DNA from: JBMNOI01 sp050942995
GTDB lineage: Bacteria; Chloroflexota; Anaerolineae; UBA1429
Assembly: GCA_050942995.1 (NCBI GenBank)
Contig: JBMNOI010000058.1
Location: 1-23,912 of the forward strand
Reading direction: 5' to 3'
Length of the DNA stretch: 23,912 bases
The notes beneath the pieces are model-generated. The model saw only the letters and a program-made list of their open reading frames with translations, was not told the DNA's origin and searched no databases. Both the position numbers and the translations under genes were made by a program. Shown here in pieces: positions 1-7,903 of the stretch; the first letter of the stretch is position 1, and every line of letters begins with the position of its first letter.

Positions 1-220
1 CGGCGCCCAGCAGCACGGCATCGGCCTGGCGGCAGAGGTCCAGCGTCGCATCGGGCAATGCCGTGCCCTCGGCATCGATCGCCGCGCCACCGATCAGGGC
101 GCTCTCAAAGTGGAACGAGTGCCCGCCAGCCTCGGCAACGGCTTCGAGTACCTTTTGTGCCTCGACGGTAACCTCGGCGCCTACACCGTCTCCCGGCAAT
201 ACCACAATTCTGGCTTCCAT
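1..220 (-). CDS. leuB: 3-isopropylmalate dehydrogenase, N-terminal part (cut by window edge)
   Basis: Only the first 73 codons are in the window. They read as the start of an isocitrate/isopropylmalate dehydrogenase: a short lead followed by IVVLPGDGVGAEVT, the conserved N-terminal strand and glycine-rich turn, then ALIGGAAIDAEGTALPDATL and a DAVLLGA segment typical of LeuB. In the family this enzyme oxidises and decarboxylates 3-isopropylmalate for leucine. In the citramalate route it does the same for erythro-3-methylmalate, giving 2-oxobutanoate. The ATG at 220 was chosen because GTGAGG lies about 9 nt upstream and the other nearby ATG (228) is out of frame and stops at once. It is the last visible cistron of the long ilv-leu operon, 53 nt after pheA. 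The catalytic residues lie outside the window. Confidence 0.93.
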   Translation of the reverse strand, partial: MEARIVVLPGDGVGAEVTVEAQKVLEAVAEAGGHSFHFESALIGGAAIDAEGTALPDATLDLCRQADAVLLGA

Positions 221-273
221 CAGCTCATGCCTCACAAAAAAACGATTGGCTTCAGGCCGATCGACCTTGGGAA

Positions 274-1125
274 TCAGGCGTCCTGCTCGGCCCAGGCCGC
301 GCGGGCGCGGGGATACGACCCGAAACTGCGAACAAAGGTGGCCGTCTCCCGCAACTGGTCGACGGCCCGTCGGCAGCGCTCATCGGCGAGGCTGCCGGCA
401 AAGTCCAGATAAAAGATATACTCCCAGGGCACACCGCGTAAGGGGCGCGACTCGATTTTGGACAGATCGATATCGCGCAGGGCAAATGCGCTCAGGCAGC
501 GAAAAAGCAACCCGGGCACATTGTTGCCGGCAAAAGCCAGCGAGGTCTTGGCCTCTCCCTCGGGCTCGACCGGCTCGCGCCCCAGCAGAACAAAACGGGT
601 ATAGTTGGCCTTTTCGTCCTCCAGCTCGCGCCGCAGCACGTTCATGCCGTACAGTTCGGCCACCCGCTCTCCGGCGATGGCGGCCGCATCGTGCATGCCC
701 CGCTCCTTGATCAAGAGCACACTGCCCGCCGTATCGGACGTGGCCACGACCTGGGTGATGCCCAACTCGCGAAGCGAGTGCTCACATTGGGCCAGCGCTT
801 GGGGGTGCGAATAGACGCTGTGGATCTCCTCCAACGACACTCCGGGATGGGCGATGAGGCAATGGGATACGCGCAGATTATGCTCGGCCACGATATAGAG
901 GTTGTGCTGAAGCAACAGATCATAGTTCCGGTGGATCGATCCGGCCACCGAATTCTCCACCGGCACCACGCCATAGTCGCACGCCTCAGCTTCGACGACC
1001 TCGAACACCTCGTCGAACGAGGCGCAGGGCACCACCTCGATCTCCTCGCCCAGCAGCGCTACGGCGGCCTGTTCGCTATAGGCGCCCCGCTCGCCCTGAA
1101 ACGCCACCCGGAGTGACTGCGTCAT
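274..1125 (-). CDS. pheA: Monofunctional prephenate dehydratase with C-terminal ACT domain
   Basis: The 283-residue product converts prephenate to phenylpyruvate, the committed step to phenylalanine. The dehydratase domain spans about residues 4-182, with FQGERGAYSE at the N-terminus, VPVENSVAGSI near 54-64 and the catalytic TRF motif at 176-178. An ACT domain follows (about 193-270) with ESRP at 225-228, the motif linked to feedback inhibition by phenylalanine. There is no chorismate mutase domain, so this is the short monofunctional type. A longer in-frame extension exists upstream but overlaps leuD and looks non-coding. The ATG at 1125 has AGGGGG upstream inside the leuD 3' end and lies one base after the leuD stop, which implies translational coupling. 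An aromatic gene inside a branched-chain operon is unusual. Confidence 0.96.
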   Translation of the reverse strand: MTQSLRVAFQGERGAYSEQAAVALLGEEIEVVPCASFDEVFEVVEAEACDYGVVPVENSVAGSIHRNYDLLLQHNLYIVAEHNLRVSHCLIAHPGVSLEEIHSVYSHPQALAQCEHSLRELGITQVVATSDTAGSVLLIKERGMHDAAAIAGERVAELYGMNVLRRELEDEKANYTRFVLLGREPVEPEGEAKTSLAFAGNNVPGLLFRCLSAFALRDIDLSKIESRPLRGVPWEYIFYLDFAGSLADERCRRAVDQLRETATFVRSFGSYPRARAAWAEQDA

Positions 1126-1126
1126 C

Positions 1127-1639
1127 CTAGCGTGCCCCCTCGCCGGCCTGAGACAGTCGGCGGCGGGTGTATTCGACAAGACCGCCGGCATTGATGATGC
1201 CCAGCATAAAGGGCGGATAGGGGATGGCGTGATACTCTTTGCCCGTATCCAGATTGCGGATCAACCCCTCGGCCAGATCGACCTCCAGCGTATGACCGGC
1301 CTCGGTGCCCGCCACCGCCTCGGGGCATTCCAGAATGGGCAGGCCGATATTGATCGAGTTGCGATAAAAGATGCGGGCGAACGTCTCGGCGATGACGCAA
1401 CTGATGCCCGAAGCCTTGATGGCGACCGGCGCGTGCTCACGCGACGAGCCGCAGCCAAAGTTCGAGCCCGCCACGATAATGTCGCCGGGCTTGACCTCTT
1501 GCACAAAGGTGTCGTCCAGATCCTCCATCGCATGGGCGGCGAGATCCTTCTCCGCCGACATATTCAGGTACCGCGCCGGGATGATGGCGTCGGTATCGAT
1601 GTTATCCCCATACTTCCAGACTTTGCCGCGAATGCTCAC
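1127..1639 (-). CDS. leuD: 3-isopropylmalate (and citramalate/methylmalate) isomerase, small subunit
   Basis: The 170-residue product is the small swivelling subunit that pairs with LeuC to isomerise 2-isopropylmalate to 3-isopropylmalate, and (R)-citramalate to methylmalate in the CimA route. KYGDNIDTDAIIPARYL at the N-terminus and GSNFGCGSSREHAP in the middle are the family signatures. The length matches the short, archaeal/thermophile-type LeuD rather than the roughly 200-residue enterobacterial form. The start is a GTG at 1639 with AAGGAG seven bases upstream; a longer in-frame reading overlaps thrC and lacks conservation. It lies 34 nt after thrC and one base before pheA. Its partner leuC is separated from it by thrC, which is atypical because leuC and leuD are usually adjacent. 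Confidence 0.96.
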   Translation of the reverse strand: MSIRGKVWKYGDNIDTDAIIPARYLNMSAEKDLAAHAMEDLDDTFVQEVKPGDIIVAGSNFGCGSSREHAPVAIKASGISCVIAETFARIFYRNSINIGLPILECPEAVAGTEAGHTLEVDLAEGLIRNLDTGKEYHAIPYPPFMLGIINAGGLVEYTRRRLSQAGEGAR

Positions 1640-1656
1640 GTGATTGCTCCTTATAC

Positions 1657-1684
1657 GTGGGTGGGCTACCGGCTCAGGCGGACC
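1657..1684. repeat. Copy of GC-rich interspersed repeat overlapping the thrC stop
   Basis: The segment GTGGGTGGGCTACCGGC followed by TCAGGCGGACC closely resembles 6190-6220 in the cimA-leuA spacer. The two share GTGGGTGGGC, CCGGC and AGGCGGACC with small gaps. The thrC stop codon (1674-1676) falls inside it. The similarity was found by eye only. Confidence 0.45.
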
Positions 1685-3014
1685 GCGCGTCCAGGCCGCG
1701 CCGGATGGCCTCACGAACGGCGTCCACATCGGGCGGCAGCTCGACAGGCGGGTTGCGCCGCAGCGCCTCCACCGCCGGAAGCGTCCCCTCGTGATAGCCG
1801 ATCTTGAAATCGGTGAATTTCAGGCCGTGGGCGGTCGATATGACCACCACCCGATCGTCGGCGCCGATGACGCCGCGATCGACGAGCTTGAACAGCGCCG
1901 CCAGCGCCACGCCGGTATGAGGGCAGGCGTACATGCCCGTGGCGTCGGCCCGGGCGGCCGCATCGGCCAGTTCGTCCTCCGTCGCCTGCTCGACAATGCC
2001 GTCAAAATGGCGCATCACCTTGACGGCCCGCTCATAGCTCACCGGATTGCCGACCTGGATGGCGCTGGCCAGCGTCTTTTGGGCCGTCACAAGCTCGAAA
2101 TGCTCGAACCCGGTGAGATAGCTGAGGTAGAAGGGATTGGCCCGTTCGGCCTGGGCGGCCACCAATCGCGGCAGCCGGTCGATGAGCCCCAGATCCCTCA
2201 TCATCAGCAGCCCTTTGCCCAGGGCGCTGATATTACCCAGGTTACCCACCGGCAGGATGATCCAATCGGGCACTTCCCAATCGAACTGTTGAACGATCTC
2301 GATGCCGACGGTCTTTTGCCCCTCGATGCGCAACGAGTTCATCGAGTTGGCCAGATAGATGCTGTTATCCCGGGTGATCTCTTTGACGATGGCCATGCAG
2401 CCGTCGAAATCGGTGTCCAGAGAGAGCACCATGGCCCCATTGGCGATGGGCTGGATGAGTTGTGCCGACGAGACCTTGTCTCGCGGCAAAAAGACAATGG
2501 AGGGGATGCCGGCCGCAGCGCAATACGCCGCCAGTGCCGCCGAGGTATCGCCGGTAGAGGCGCAGGCCACCGCCCGAATGGGCGAGCCCGCCGTCATCAT
2601 CTGCCTGACCACACTCACCAGCACCGTCATGCCCAAATCTTTGAACGAGCCGGTATGGCTGTTCCCGCACAGCTTGACCCACAGATCCTCCAGGCCGATC
2701 TGCTGGCCCAGCCGCTGCGCCCAGAACAGGTTGGTGTGGCCTTCGTACATCGAGACGATGCTCTCGTCGTCCAGCTCGGGACACACCCATTCCTTCTTGC
2801 CCCACACGCCGCTGCCAAAGGGCCATTCGTTCGTGCGGATGCGCCCGTCGAACAGGGTTCGCCACTCGTCACCGCTACGCTGCGAAAGCGCGGCCATATC
2901 ATGCCGCACCTCCAGCAGGCCGCCGCAACGCGGGCAGTGATAGATGATATCGAACAGGGAGTAACGTCCCTCACAACCACGCACACACTCGAACCAGGCT
3001 CCAAAAGGCTTCAC
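1674..3014 (-). CDS. thrC: Threonine synthase (PLP-dependent, with N-terminal zinc-ribbon-like Cys cluster)
   Basis: The 446-residue protein matches the fold-type II PLP family that converts O-phosphohomoserine to threonine. Cys10, Cys14, Cys27 and Cys30 form a CxxxC...CxxC cluster like a small zinc ribbon. The PLP lysine is Lys125 in HTGSFKDLG, followed by CASTGDTSAALAAY, which fits the serine/threonine-rich phosphate-binding loop, and by PVGNLGNISALGKG. The C-terminal CPHTGVALAAL and STAHGLKFTDFK segments are typical of ThrC. The start is GTG (3014) with GAGAGGGG about five bases upstream. It sits between leuC and leuD within the branched-chain operon, although no ilvA is present to use threonine for isoleucine. 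Its stop codon lies inside a copy of an interspersed repeat (1657-1684). Confidence 0.93.
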   Translation of the reverse strand: MKPFGAWFECVRGCEGRYSLFDIIYHCPRCGGLLEVRHDMAALSQRSGDEWRTLFDGRIRTNEWPFGSGVWGKKEWVCPELDDESIVSMYEGHTNLFWAQRLGQQIGLEDLWVKLCGNSHTGSFKDLGMTVLVSVVRQMMTAGSPIRAVACASTGDTSAALAAYCAAAGIPSIVFLPRDKVSSAQLIQPIANGAMVLSLDTDFDGCMAIVKEITRDNSIYLANSMNSLRIEGQKTVGIEIVQQFDWEVPDWIILPVGNLGNISALGKGLLMMRDLGLIDRLPRLVAAQAERANPFYLSYLTGFEHFELVTAQKTLASAIQVGNPVSYERAVKVMRHFDGIVEQATEDELADAAARADATGMYACPHTGVALAALFKLVDRGVIGADDRVVVISTAHGLKFTDFKIGYHEGTLPAVEALRRNPPVELPPDVDAVREAIRRGLDARSA

Positions 3015-3054
3015 AGCGTCCCCTCTCGTCTTGCCGTTCCATCAGAAGATATCC

Positions 3055-3087
3055 CCCCTTTCATCGGAGGCCCCCCGATGAAAGGGG
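3055..3087. repeat. Perfect 13-bp inverted repeat between leuC and thrC
   Basis: The arms are CCCCTTTCATCGG (3055-3067) and CCGATGAAAGGGG (3075-3087), with a 7-nt loop. No T-run follows on either strand, so it is not a standard intrinsic terminator. In the leuC-thrC spacer it could act as an mRNA-stabilising or processing hairpin, or be a mobile palindromic element. Function is inferred only from position. Confidence 0.8.
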
Positions 3088-3097
3088 CGTCGATTAC

Positions 3098-4363
3098 CTA
3101 GAGCTGATCTGGCCCGCCGATAACGCCCAGAATGGCGCTGGCCGCAGCCACTGCCGGCCCTGCCAGATACACTTCGCTATCTGCATGGCCCATGCGCCCC
3201 ACAAAGTTGCGATTCGTCGTCGAGACGCAACGCTCGCCCGCGGCCAGGATGCCCATATAGCCGCCCAGGCACGGCCCGCAGGTGGGGGTCGAGAGCACGG
3301 CGCCGGCCTCGACAAAGAGCTCCGCCAGACCTTCGCGCACTGCCCGCAGATAGATCTCTTGCGTACCGGGGATAATGATGCAACGCACGTTGGGATTCAC
3401 CGTGCGACCGCGCAGAATCTCGGCGGCCTGCATCAGGTCATCCCAGCGGCCGTTGGTGCACGACCCGATAACGACCTGATCGATGGGCACATGCCCCACC
3501 TGGCTGATAGGCCGGGCGTTGCTGGGCAGATGCGGGAAAGAGACCTGCGGCTCGATGGCGCTGACATCGATCTCGATGACGTCCACATACTCGGCGTCGG
3601 CATCGGGCGCATACGCCTTGTAGGGGCGACGTGCCCGGCTCGAAACATACGCCTCGGTGCGCTCGTCCACCTCGAACAAACCGGCCTTGCCGCCGGCCTC
3701 GATGGCCATGTTCGCCATCGTAAAGCGGCCGTCCATGGGAAGCGCGGCGATGACCTCGCCGGTAAACTCCATGGCGCGATATCGCGCCCCGTCCACGCCG
3801 ATGAGGCCGATGGTGTAAAGGATCAGATCCTTGCCGCCCACCCAGGGCTGCAACTGACCGCGATAGATGAACCGCATGCTCTCGGGCACGCGCATCCAGA
3901 TAGAGCCGGTGGCCATGGCCACGGCGATATCGGTCGACCCCATGCCGGTGGCAAAGGCGCCCACAGCGCCATAGGTGCAGGTGTGTGAGTCGGCGCCCAC
4001 CACCACATCGCCGGGCAGCACCAGCCCCGCCTCTGGCAACAGGGCGTGCTCGATGCCCATGCGTCCCACCTCGAAATAGTTCACAATGCCCTGCTTGCGC
4101 GCAAACTCGCGCATTGCTTTGCATTGCTCGGCCGACTTGATGTCCTTATTGGGAGCAAAGTGGTCGGGCACCAGGGCGATACGCTCCCGGTCGAACACCT
4201 CGCTCACCCCCAGCCGCTCGAATTCCTGCATGGCGATGGGCGCGGTGATGTCGTTGGCCAGCACCATATCGACACGCACGTCGACGAGTTCGCCGACATC
4301 GAGATGCTGCCGATCGACATGAGCGGCCAGAATCTTTTGAGCCATGGTCATGGGTGCAGTCAT
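3098..4363 (-). CDS. leuC: 3-isopropylmalate dehydratase large subunit (aconitase family)
   Basis: The 421-residue large subunit carries the [4Fe-4S] cluster and works with LeuD. Cluster ligands are Cys302 (GSCTNGR), Cys362 and Cys365 (TCGPCLG). GADSHTCTYGAVGAFATGMG (123-142) is the aconitase-family substrate region. The length fits the short archaeal/thermophile-type LeuC, consistent with the short LeuD. The ATG at 4363 (MTAPMTMAQKILAAH) was chosen because family similarity starts here. The in-frame extension up to 4567 is non-conserved and runs through spacer hairpins. The exact start is uncertain: ATGs at 4351 and 4345 are also possible, and the only good Shine-Dalgarno-like GGGAGGG lies 14 nt upstream of 4363. 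In this operon it probably serves both leucine and citramalate-derived isoleucine synthesis. Confidence 0.95.
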   Translation of the reverse strand: MTAPMTMAQKILAAHVDRQHLDVGELVDVRVDMVLANDITAPIAMQEFERLGVSEVFDRERIALVPDHFAPNKDIKSAEQCKAMREFARKQGIVNYFEVGRMGIEHALLPEAGLVLPGDVVVGADSHTCTYGAVGAFATGMGSTDIAVAMATGSIWMRVPESMRFIYRGQLQPWVGGKDLILYTIGLIGVDGARYRAMEFTGEVIAALPMDGRFTMANMAIEAGGKAGLFEVDERTEAYVSSRARRPYKAYAPDADAEYVDVIEIDVSAIEPQVSFPHLPSNARPISQVGHVPIDQVVIGSCTNGRWDDLMQAAEILRGRTVNPNVRCIIIPGTQEIYLRAVREGLAELFVEAGAVLSTPTCGPCLGGYMGILAAGERCVSTTNRNFVGRMGHADSEVYLAGPAVAAASAILGVIGGPDQL

Positions 4364-4423
4364 GGTCTCGTCTATTACCCTCCCGAGTTTGAGTCGCGGT
4401 GCCCGTTCGGACGAGCATATGAG

Positions 4424-4528
4424 GCCTGTCCTCACAGGCATACCGCTCGAATGATCTGTATGTAGGTGCGTCCCTGCGTGGACGCCCACCGCTGATTTCG
4501 TTATCGCGATGCGGCGGCCTGTGGCCGC
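4424..4528. repeat. Cluster of three hairpins in the 178-nt leuA-leuC spacer
   Basis: Three palindromes lie in a row. GCCTGT/ACAGGC is at 4424-4429 and 4434-4439. GGTGCGTCC pairs with GGACGC and then ACC at 4465-4490. GCGGCC/GGCCGC is at 4514-4519 and 4523-4528. None is followed by a T-run in the operon direction. No leader peptide or gene was seen in the spacer. They look like intergenic repeat or RNA-stability elements. Confidence 0.55.
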
Positions 4529-4541
4529 TACAGCCGCTCTT

Positions 4542-6125
4542 TTACTGATGCCCCTCGTCCGCGCCACGCAGTGCGATCAACTTGTTCAGCGCGCTCATAT
4601 AGGCGCGACCGCTGGCGACGATGATGTCGGTGCTGGCGCCGTGTCCGCTGAACACGTAGGTACGGTTGCCCGTCTGCGGATTCACCGGCAGGACCTCGTC
4701 TCCGTTCGATTCGGTCTGGATGCGGATGGTCACCTCGCCCACCGCGTCGATGCCCTCGGTCACCGCATTCACGGCGAACTCGATCAGTTCGTTCGGCACG
4801 CCGACGATCCGGTTGATGGCCTTGTACACGGCGTCTACCGGGCCGGTGCCGTGAGAGGCATCGGTTACGATGGTGCCGTCGGGCGCCCGCAGCCGCACCG
4901 TCGCCGTGGGGATGGCATGGTCGCCGCAGGAAACCTGGATCTGCTCCAGCCGGTAGTACTCTTGCGGCTGAAATACCTCGTCCGAGACCAGCGCCTCGAT
5001 ATCGCGATCGGTCACGATCTTTTTCTTGTCGGCCAGTTCCTTAAAGCGGGCAAAGGCCCTGTTAAGCTGATCCGGTTCCAGATGATACCCCATCTGAGCC
5101 AGTTTGTCAGAAAAGGCGTGCCGCCCCGAGTGCTTGCCCAGCACCAAAGTGCTGGAGGAGAGGCCGATCATCTGCGCATCCATGATCTCGTAGGTCATGC
5201 GATTCTTGAGGATACCGTCCTGGTGAATGCCCGCCTCGTGGGCAAAGGCGTTGGCGCCCACGATGGCCTTGTTGGCCTGCACCGCCAGCCCGGTATAGTT
5301 CGCCACCATGCGGCTGGTGGGATAGATCTCTCGGGTGTTGATGGAGGTGCTTACGCCATAGTACTGCCGCCGGGTGTAGAGGGCCATGACGATCTCTTCC
5401 AGAGCGGCGTTTCCGGCGCGCTCGCCCAGGCCGTTGACGGTGCACTCGACCTGACGGGCTCCTGCCATTACGCCGGCGAGGCTGTTGGCCGTGGCCATGC
5501 CCAGGTCGTTATGACAATGCACCGAGATGATGGCATTCTCGACGCCGGGGGTGTTCTCCCGAATGCCGCGGATCAACGCGCCGAACTCGTCCGGCGTGGT
5601 ATAGCCCACCGTATCGGGGATGTTGATGGTGCCGGCGCCCGCAGCGATAGCCTCACCCAGCACCTCGTAGAGAAACTCGGGATCGGAGCGGCCGGCGTCC
5701 TCGGGCGAGAACTCGATATCGTCGCACAGCGAGCGGGCATAGGTCACCATCTCGCAGGTGCGCCGGATAACCTCTTCGCGGGTCATCCGCAGCTTGTGCT
5801 TCAGGTGGATATCCGACGTAGCGATAAAGACGTGGATGCGCGGCCGGGCCGCGTCTTTGACCGCCTCCCAGGCGGCATCCACATCACTGCGCACGCAGCG
5901 CGCCAGGCCGCAGATCGTCGGGCCGCTCACTTCACGCGCTATACGGCGCACCGCATCCAGGTCGCCGGGCGAAGACGCCGGGAAGCCGGCCTCGATAACG
6001 TTCACCCCCAGTCGGGCAAGCTGCCTGGCGATTTCGATCTTTTCGCTCGTATTCAGCGTTGCGCCCGGCGATTGCTCGCCGTCGCGCAATGTCGTATCGA
6101 AAATAACGACACTGTCCTTATCCAT
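4542..6125 (-). CDS. leuA: 2-isopropylmalate synthase
   Basis: The 527-residue enzyme condenses acetyl-CoA with 2-oxoisovalerate, the first step of leucine synthesis. FDTTLRDGEQSPGATLN at residues 9-25 is the catalytic and metal-binding N-terminus of the DRE-TIM metallolyase family. SVHCHNDLGMATANSLAG supplies the metal-binding HxH, and TVNGLGERAGNAALEEIVMAL is the second family signature. The last roughly 130 residues match the LeuA allosteric domain, so leucine feedback is likely. The start is ATG 6125 with AGGAGG eight bases upstream, chosen over the longer reading from 6167. It differs from the neighbouring cimA by GEQSPG in place of GAQREG at the active-site loop, which separates the two paralogues. 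It lies between cimA (136-nt spacer) and leuC (178-nt spacer). Confidence 0.97.
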   Translation of the reverse strand: MDKDSVVIFDTTLRDGEQSPGATLNTSEKIEIARQLARLGVNVIEAGFPASSPGDLDAVRRIAREVSGPTICGLARCVRSDVDAAWEAVKDAARPRIHVFIATSDIHLKHKLRMTREEVIRRTCEMVTYARSLCDDIEFSPEDAGRSDPEFLYEVLGEAIAAGAGTINIPDTVGYTTPDEFGALIRGIRENTPGVENAIISVHCHNDLGMATANSLAGVMAGARQVECTVNGLGERAGNAALEEIVMALYTRRQYYGVSTSINTREIYPTSRMVANYTGLAVQANKAIVGANAFAHEAGIHQDGILKNRMTYEIMDAQMIGLSSSTLVLGKHSGRHAFSDKLAQMGYHLEPDQLNRAFARFKELADKKKIVTDRDIEALVSDEVFQPQEYYRLEQIQVSCGDHAIPTATVRLRAPDGTIVTDASHGTGPVDAVYKAINRIVGVPNELIEFAVNAVTEGIDAVGEVTIRIQTESNGDEVLPVNPQTGNRTYVFSGHGASTDIIVASGRAYMSALNKLIALRGADEGHQ

Positions 6126-6161
6126 GGTTCGAGCCTCCTGCTCATCTCGTCTCGTTTGCAG

Positions 6162-6225
6162 GGCCACCCCATGGTGGCCTCACATCCGCGTGGGTGGGCC
6201 AACATCCGGCGAGGCGGACCTCCCG
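6162..6225. repeat. Palindrome plus interspersed repeat copy in the cimA-leuA spacer
   Basis: GGCCACC (6162-6168) and GGTGGCC (6173-6179) form a 7-bp stem. It is followed by two imperfect tandem units resembling GGTGG-CC-CACATCCG. The stretch 6196-6225 aligns with 16933-16959 (GGGCCA, TCCGG, GAGG/AGGT, TCCCG in the same order), and 6190-6220 aligns with 1657-1684. It is probably a genomic repeat family. Confidence 0.5.
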
Positions 6226-6261
6226 ACGCCGCACGCCCTGCCCGGGGCGTTACGGGCCTGA

Positions 6262-7836
6262 TTAGGAGGCCCGCCGAAGTAGCGGCAGCTCGAGACTATC
6301 GACCAGCGCCTGCATACTCGCCTCGATGATGTTGACCGAACATCCCACCGTCGTCCAGGAGGCCTGGCCGTCGCTGGCGTCGATGAGCACCCGCGTCAGG
6401 GCCGCGGTGGCCGACTGCGGGTCCAGAATGCGCACCTTATAGTCGGAGAGGTGGATGGGATCCAGTTCGGGATAGTAGGGCAACAGCGCTTTGCGCATCG
6501 CCCGGTCCAGAGCATGCACCGGGCCGTCTCCTTCGGCCGCAGTATGCATGATGTCGCCCTTGATGCGCACCTTGACGGTGGCTTCGACCAGAATATCCTT
6601 CTCGGTGCGCTTTTCCACCAGGGCCAAAAAGTCCAGCACCTCGAAAGGCGGGTGATAATCGGGCTGGGCGCGTCGCACCAGCAACTCGAAAGAGCCCTCG
6701 GCCCCCTCGTACTGGTATCCCTGGCTCTCCAGCACCTTGATACGTTCGGCCAGACGGCGGATCTCGTCGGCATCCAATCTTTTATCCAGATCAAGATCTC
6801 GCAGTTTGTGGGTGATATTGCCCCGCCCCGAAAGCTCAGAGACGAGCACGCGCATCTTGTTCCCCACGAGCGCCGGATCCATGTGCTGGTAGGTATCCAC
6901 GTTGCGCAAAATCGCGGCGACGTGCAGCCCGGCCTTGTGGGCAAAAGCACTGCCACCCACATAGGGCGCATGGTCGTCCGGCCGCAGATTGGCGATCTCG
7001 CTGACGAAATGCGCGGCCTCGGTAAGCAACGACAGGTCCCCGTTGGCCAGCGCCTGCACGCTCATTTTGATCTGCAAATTGGGGATGACGGTGCACAGGT
7101 CGGCATTGCCACAGCGCTCGCCATAGCCGTTCATGGTGCCCTGAATATGGGTGACGCCGGCCTCTACGGCCATCAGGGTGTTCGCCACCGCCACACCGGT
7201 GTCGTTATGGGCGTGCATGCCCAGCTCGGCATCGGGCAGAGCGGCGCGCACCGCCGATACCACACGCGAGACCTCACCGGGGAGCATGCCGCCGTTGGTG
7301 TCACACAGCACCACATAGCGGGCGCCGGCCTCGGCGGCTACACGCAGCGTCTCGATGGCATATTCGGCGTCCAGACGATAGCCGTCGAAAAAGTGCTCGG
7401 CATCGAAAATCACTTCGCGGCCCTGGCTCAGCAAATAGGTCACCGTATCGTGAATCATGCGCAGGTTTTCGTCCGGTGTCGTGCGCAGTACATCGGTCAC
7501 ATGCAGCGTCGAGGATTTGCCCACGATCACCGCCACCGGCGTGCCCGTATCCAGCAGGGCGCGCACATTGCCGTCCTCTTCCACGGCGTTGCCGGCGTGA
7601 CGCGTGCTGCCAAACGCGGCCACGCGAGCGTGGCGCAGGTCGAGATCGCGCACCCGCGCAAAAAACTCGGCATCCTTTGGGTTCGAGCCGGGCCAGCCCC
7701 CTTCGATATAGGCCACACCCAGCTCATCCAGCTTTTGAGCGATACGGAGCTTGTCCTTGACCGAGAGCGAGATTCCCTCGCGCTGGGCACCGTCGCGGAG
7801 CGTCGTATCGAGTACCGTTACCCGTTCTACCGTCAT
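6262..7836 (-). CDS. cimA: (R)-citramalate synthase
   Basis: The 524-residue enzyme is expected to condense pyruvate and acetyl-CoA to (R)-citramalate, the entry of the threonine-independent isoleucine route. VLDTTLRDGAQREGISLSV at the N-terminus, GWPGSNPKD, GMHAHNDTGVAVANTL (metal-binding HxH) and GTMNGYGERCGNADL mark the CimA branch rather than LeuA. The C-terminal part resembles the LeuA-type allosteric dimer domain, where isoleucine would bind. The start is ATG 7836 with GGGGGT nine bases upstream; the longer frame from 7875 lacks conservation. It sits between ilvC and leuA. LeuC, LeuD and LeuB downstream supply the remaining steps to 2-oxobutanoate, and IlvB/N, IlvC and IlvD then finish the isoleucine carbon skeleton. 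Confidence 0.95.
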   Translation of the reverse strand: MTVERVTVLDTTLRDGAQREGISLSVKDKLRIAQKLDELGVAYIEGGWPGSNPKDAEFFARVRDLDLRHARVAAFGSTRHAGNAVEEDGNVRALLDTGTPVAVIVGKSSTLHVTDVLRTTPDENLRMIHDTVTYLLSQGREVIFDAEHFFDGYRLDAEYAIETLRVAAEAGARYVVLCDTNGGMLPGEVSRVVSAVRAALPDAELGMHAHNDTGVAVANTLMAVEAGVTHIQGTMNGYGERCGNADLCTVIPNLQIKMSVQALANGDLSLLTEAAHFVSEIANLRPDDHAPYVGGSAFAHKAGLHVAAILRNVDTYQHMDPALVGNKMRVLVSELSGRGNITHKLRDLDLDKRLDADEIRRLAERIKVLESQGYQYEGAEGSFELLVRRAQPDYHPPFEVLDFLALVEKRTEKDILVEATVKVRIKGDIMHTAAEGDGPVHALDRAMRKALLPYYPELDPIHLSDYKVRILDPQSATAALTRVLIDASDGQASWTTVGCSVNIIEASMQALVDSLELPLLRRAS

Positions 7837-7865
7837 TCGTCGTCTACCCCCAGAGAGGACGCCGG

Positions 7866-7886
7866 CCGGCGCCACAGGCGCGCCGG
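7866..7886. repeat. GC-rich hairpin in the ilvC-cimA spacer
   Basis: CCGGCGCC (7866-7873) can pair with GGCG (7877-7880) and CCGG (7883-7886) around an ACA loop with a two-base bulge. No T-run follows. It belongs to the set of stem-loops found in most longer spacers of this operon. Confidence 0.45.
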
Positions 7887-7903
7887 CGCGACCATCTGTT
7901 CGA

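Noticed and set aside
3055..3087. Intrinsic terminator inside the operon after leuC
   Set aside because: The stem is strong but no T-run follows on the minus strand (GGATATCTTC), so premature operon termination is not supported.
4364..4567. N-terminal extension of leuC to 4567 or a start at the in-frame ATG near 4441
   Set aside because: The extension is not conserved-looking, runs through spacer hairpins and has no good ribosome-binding site; LeuC family similarity begins at about 4363.
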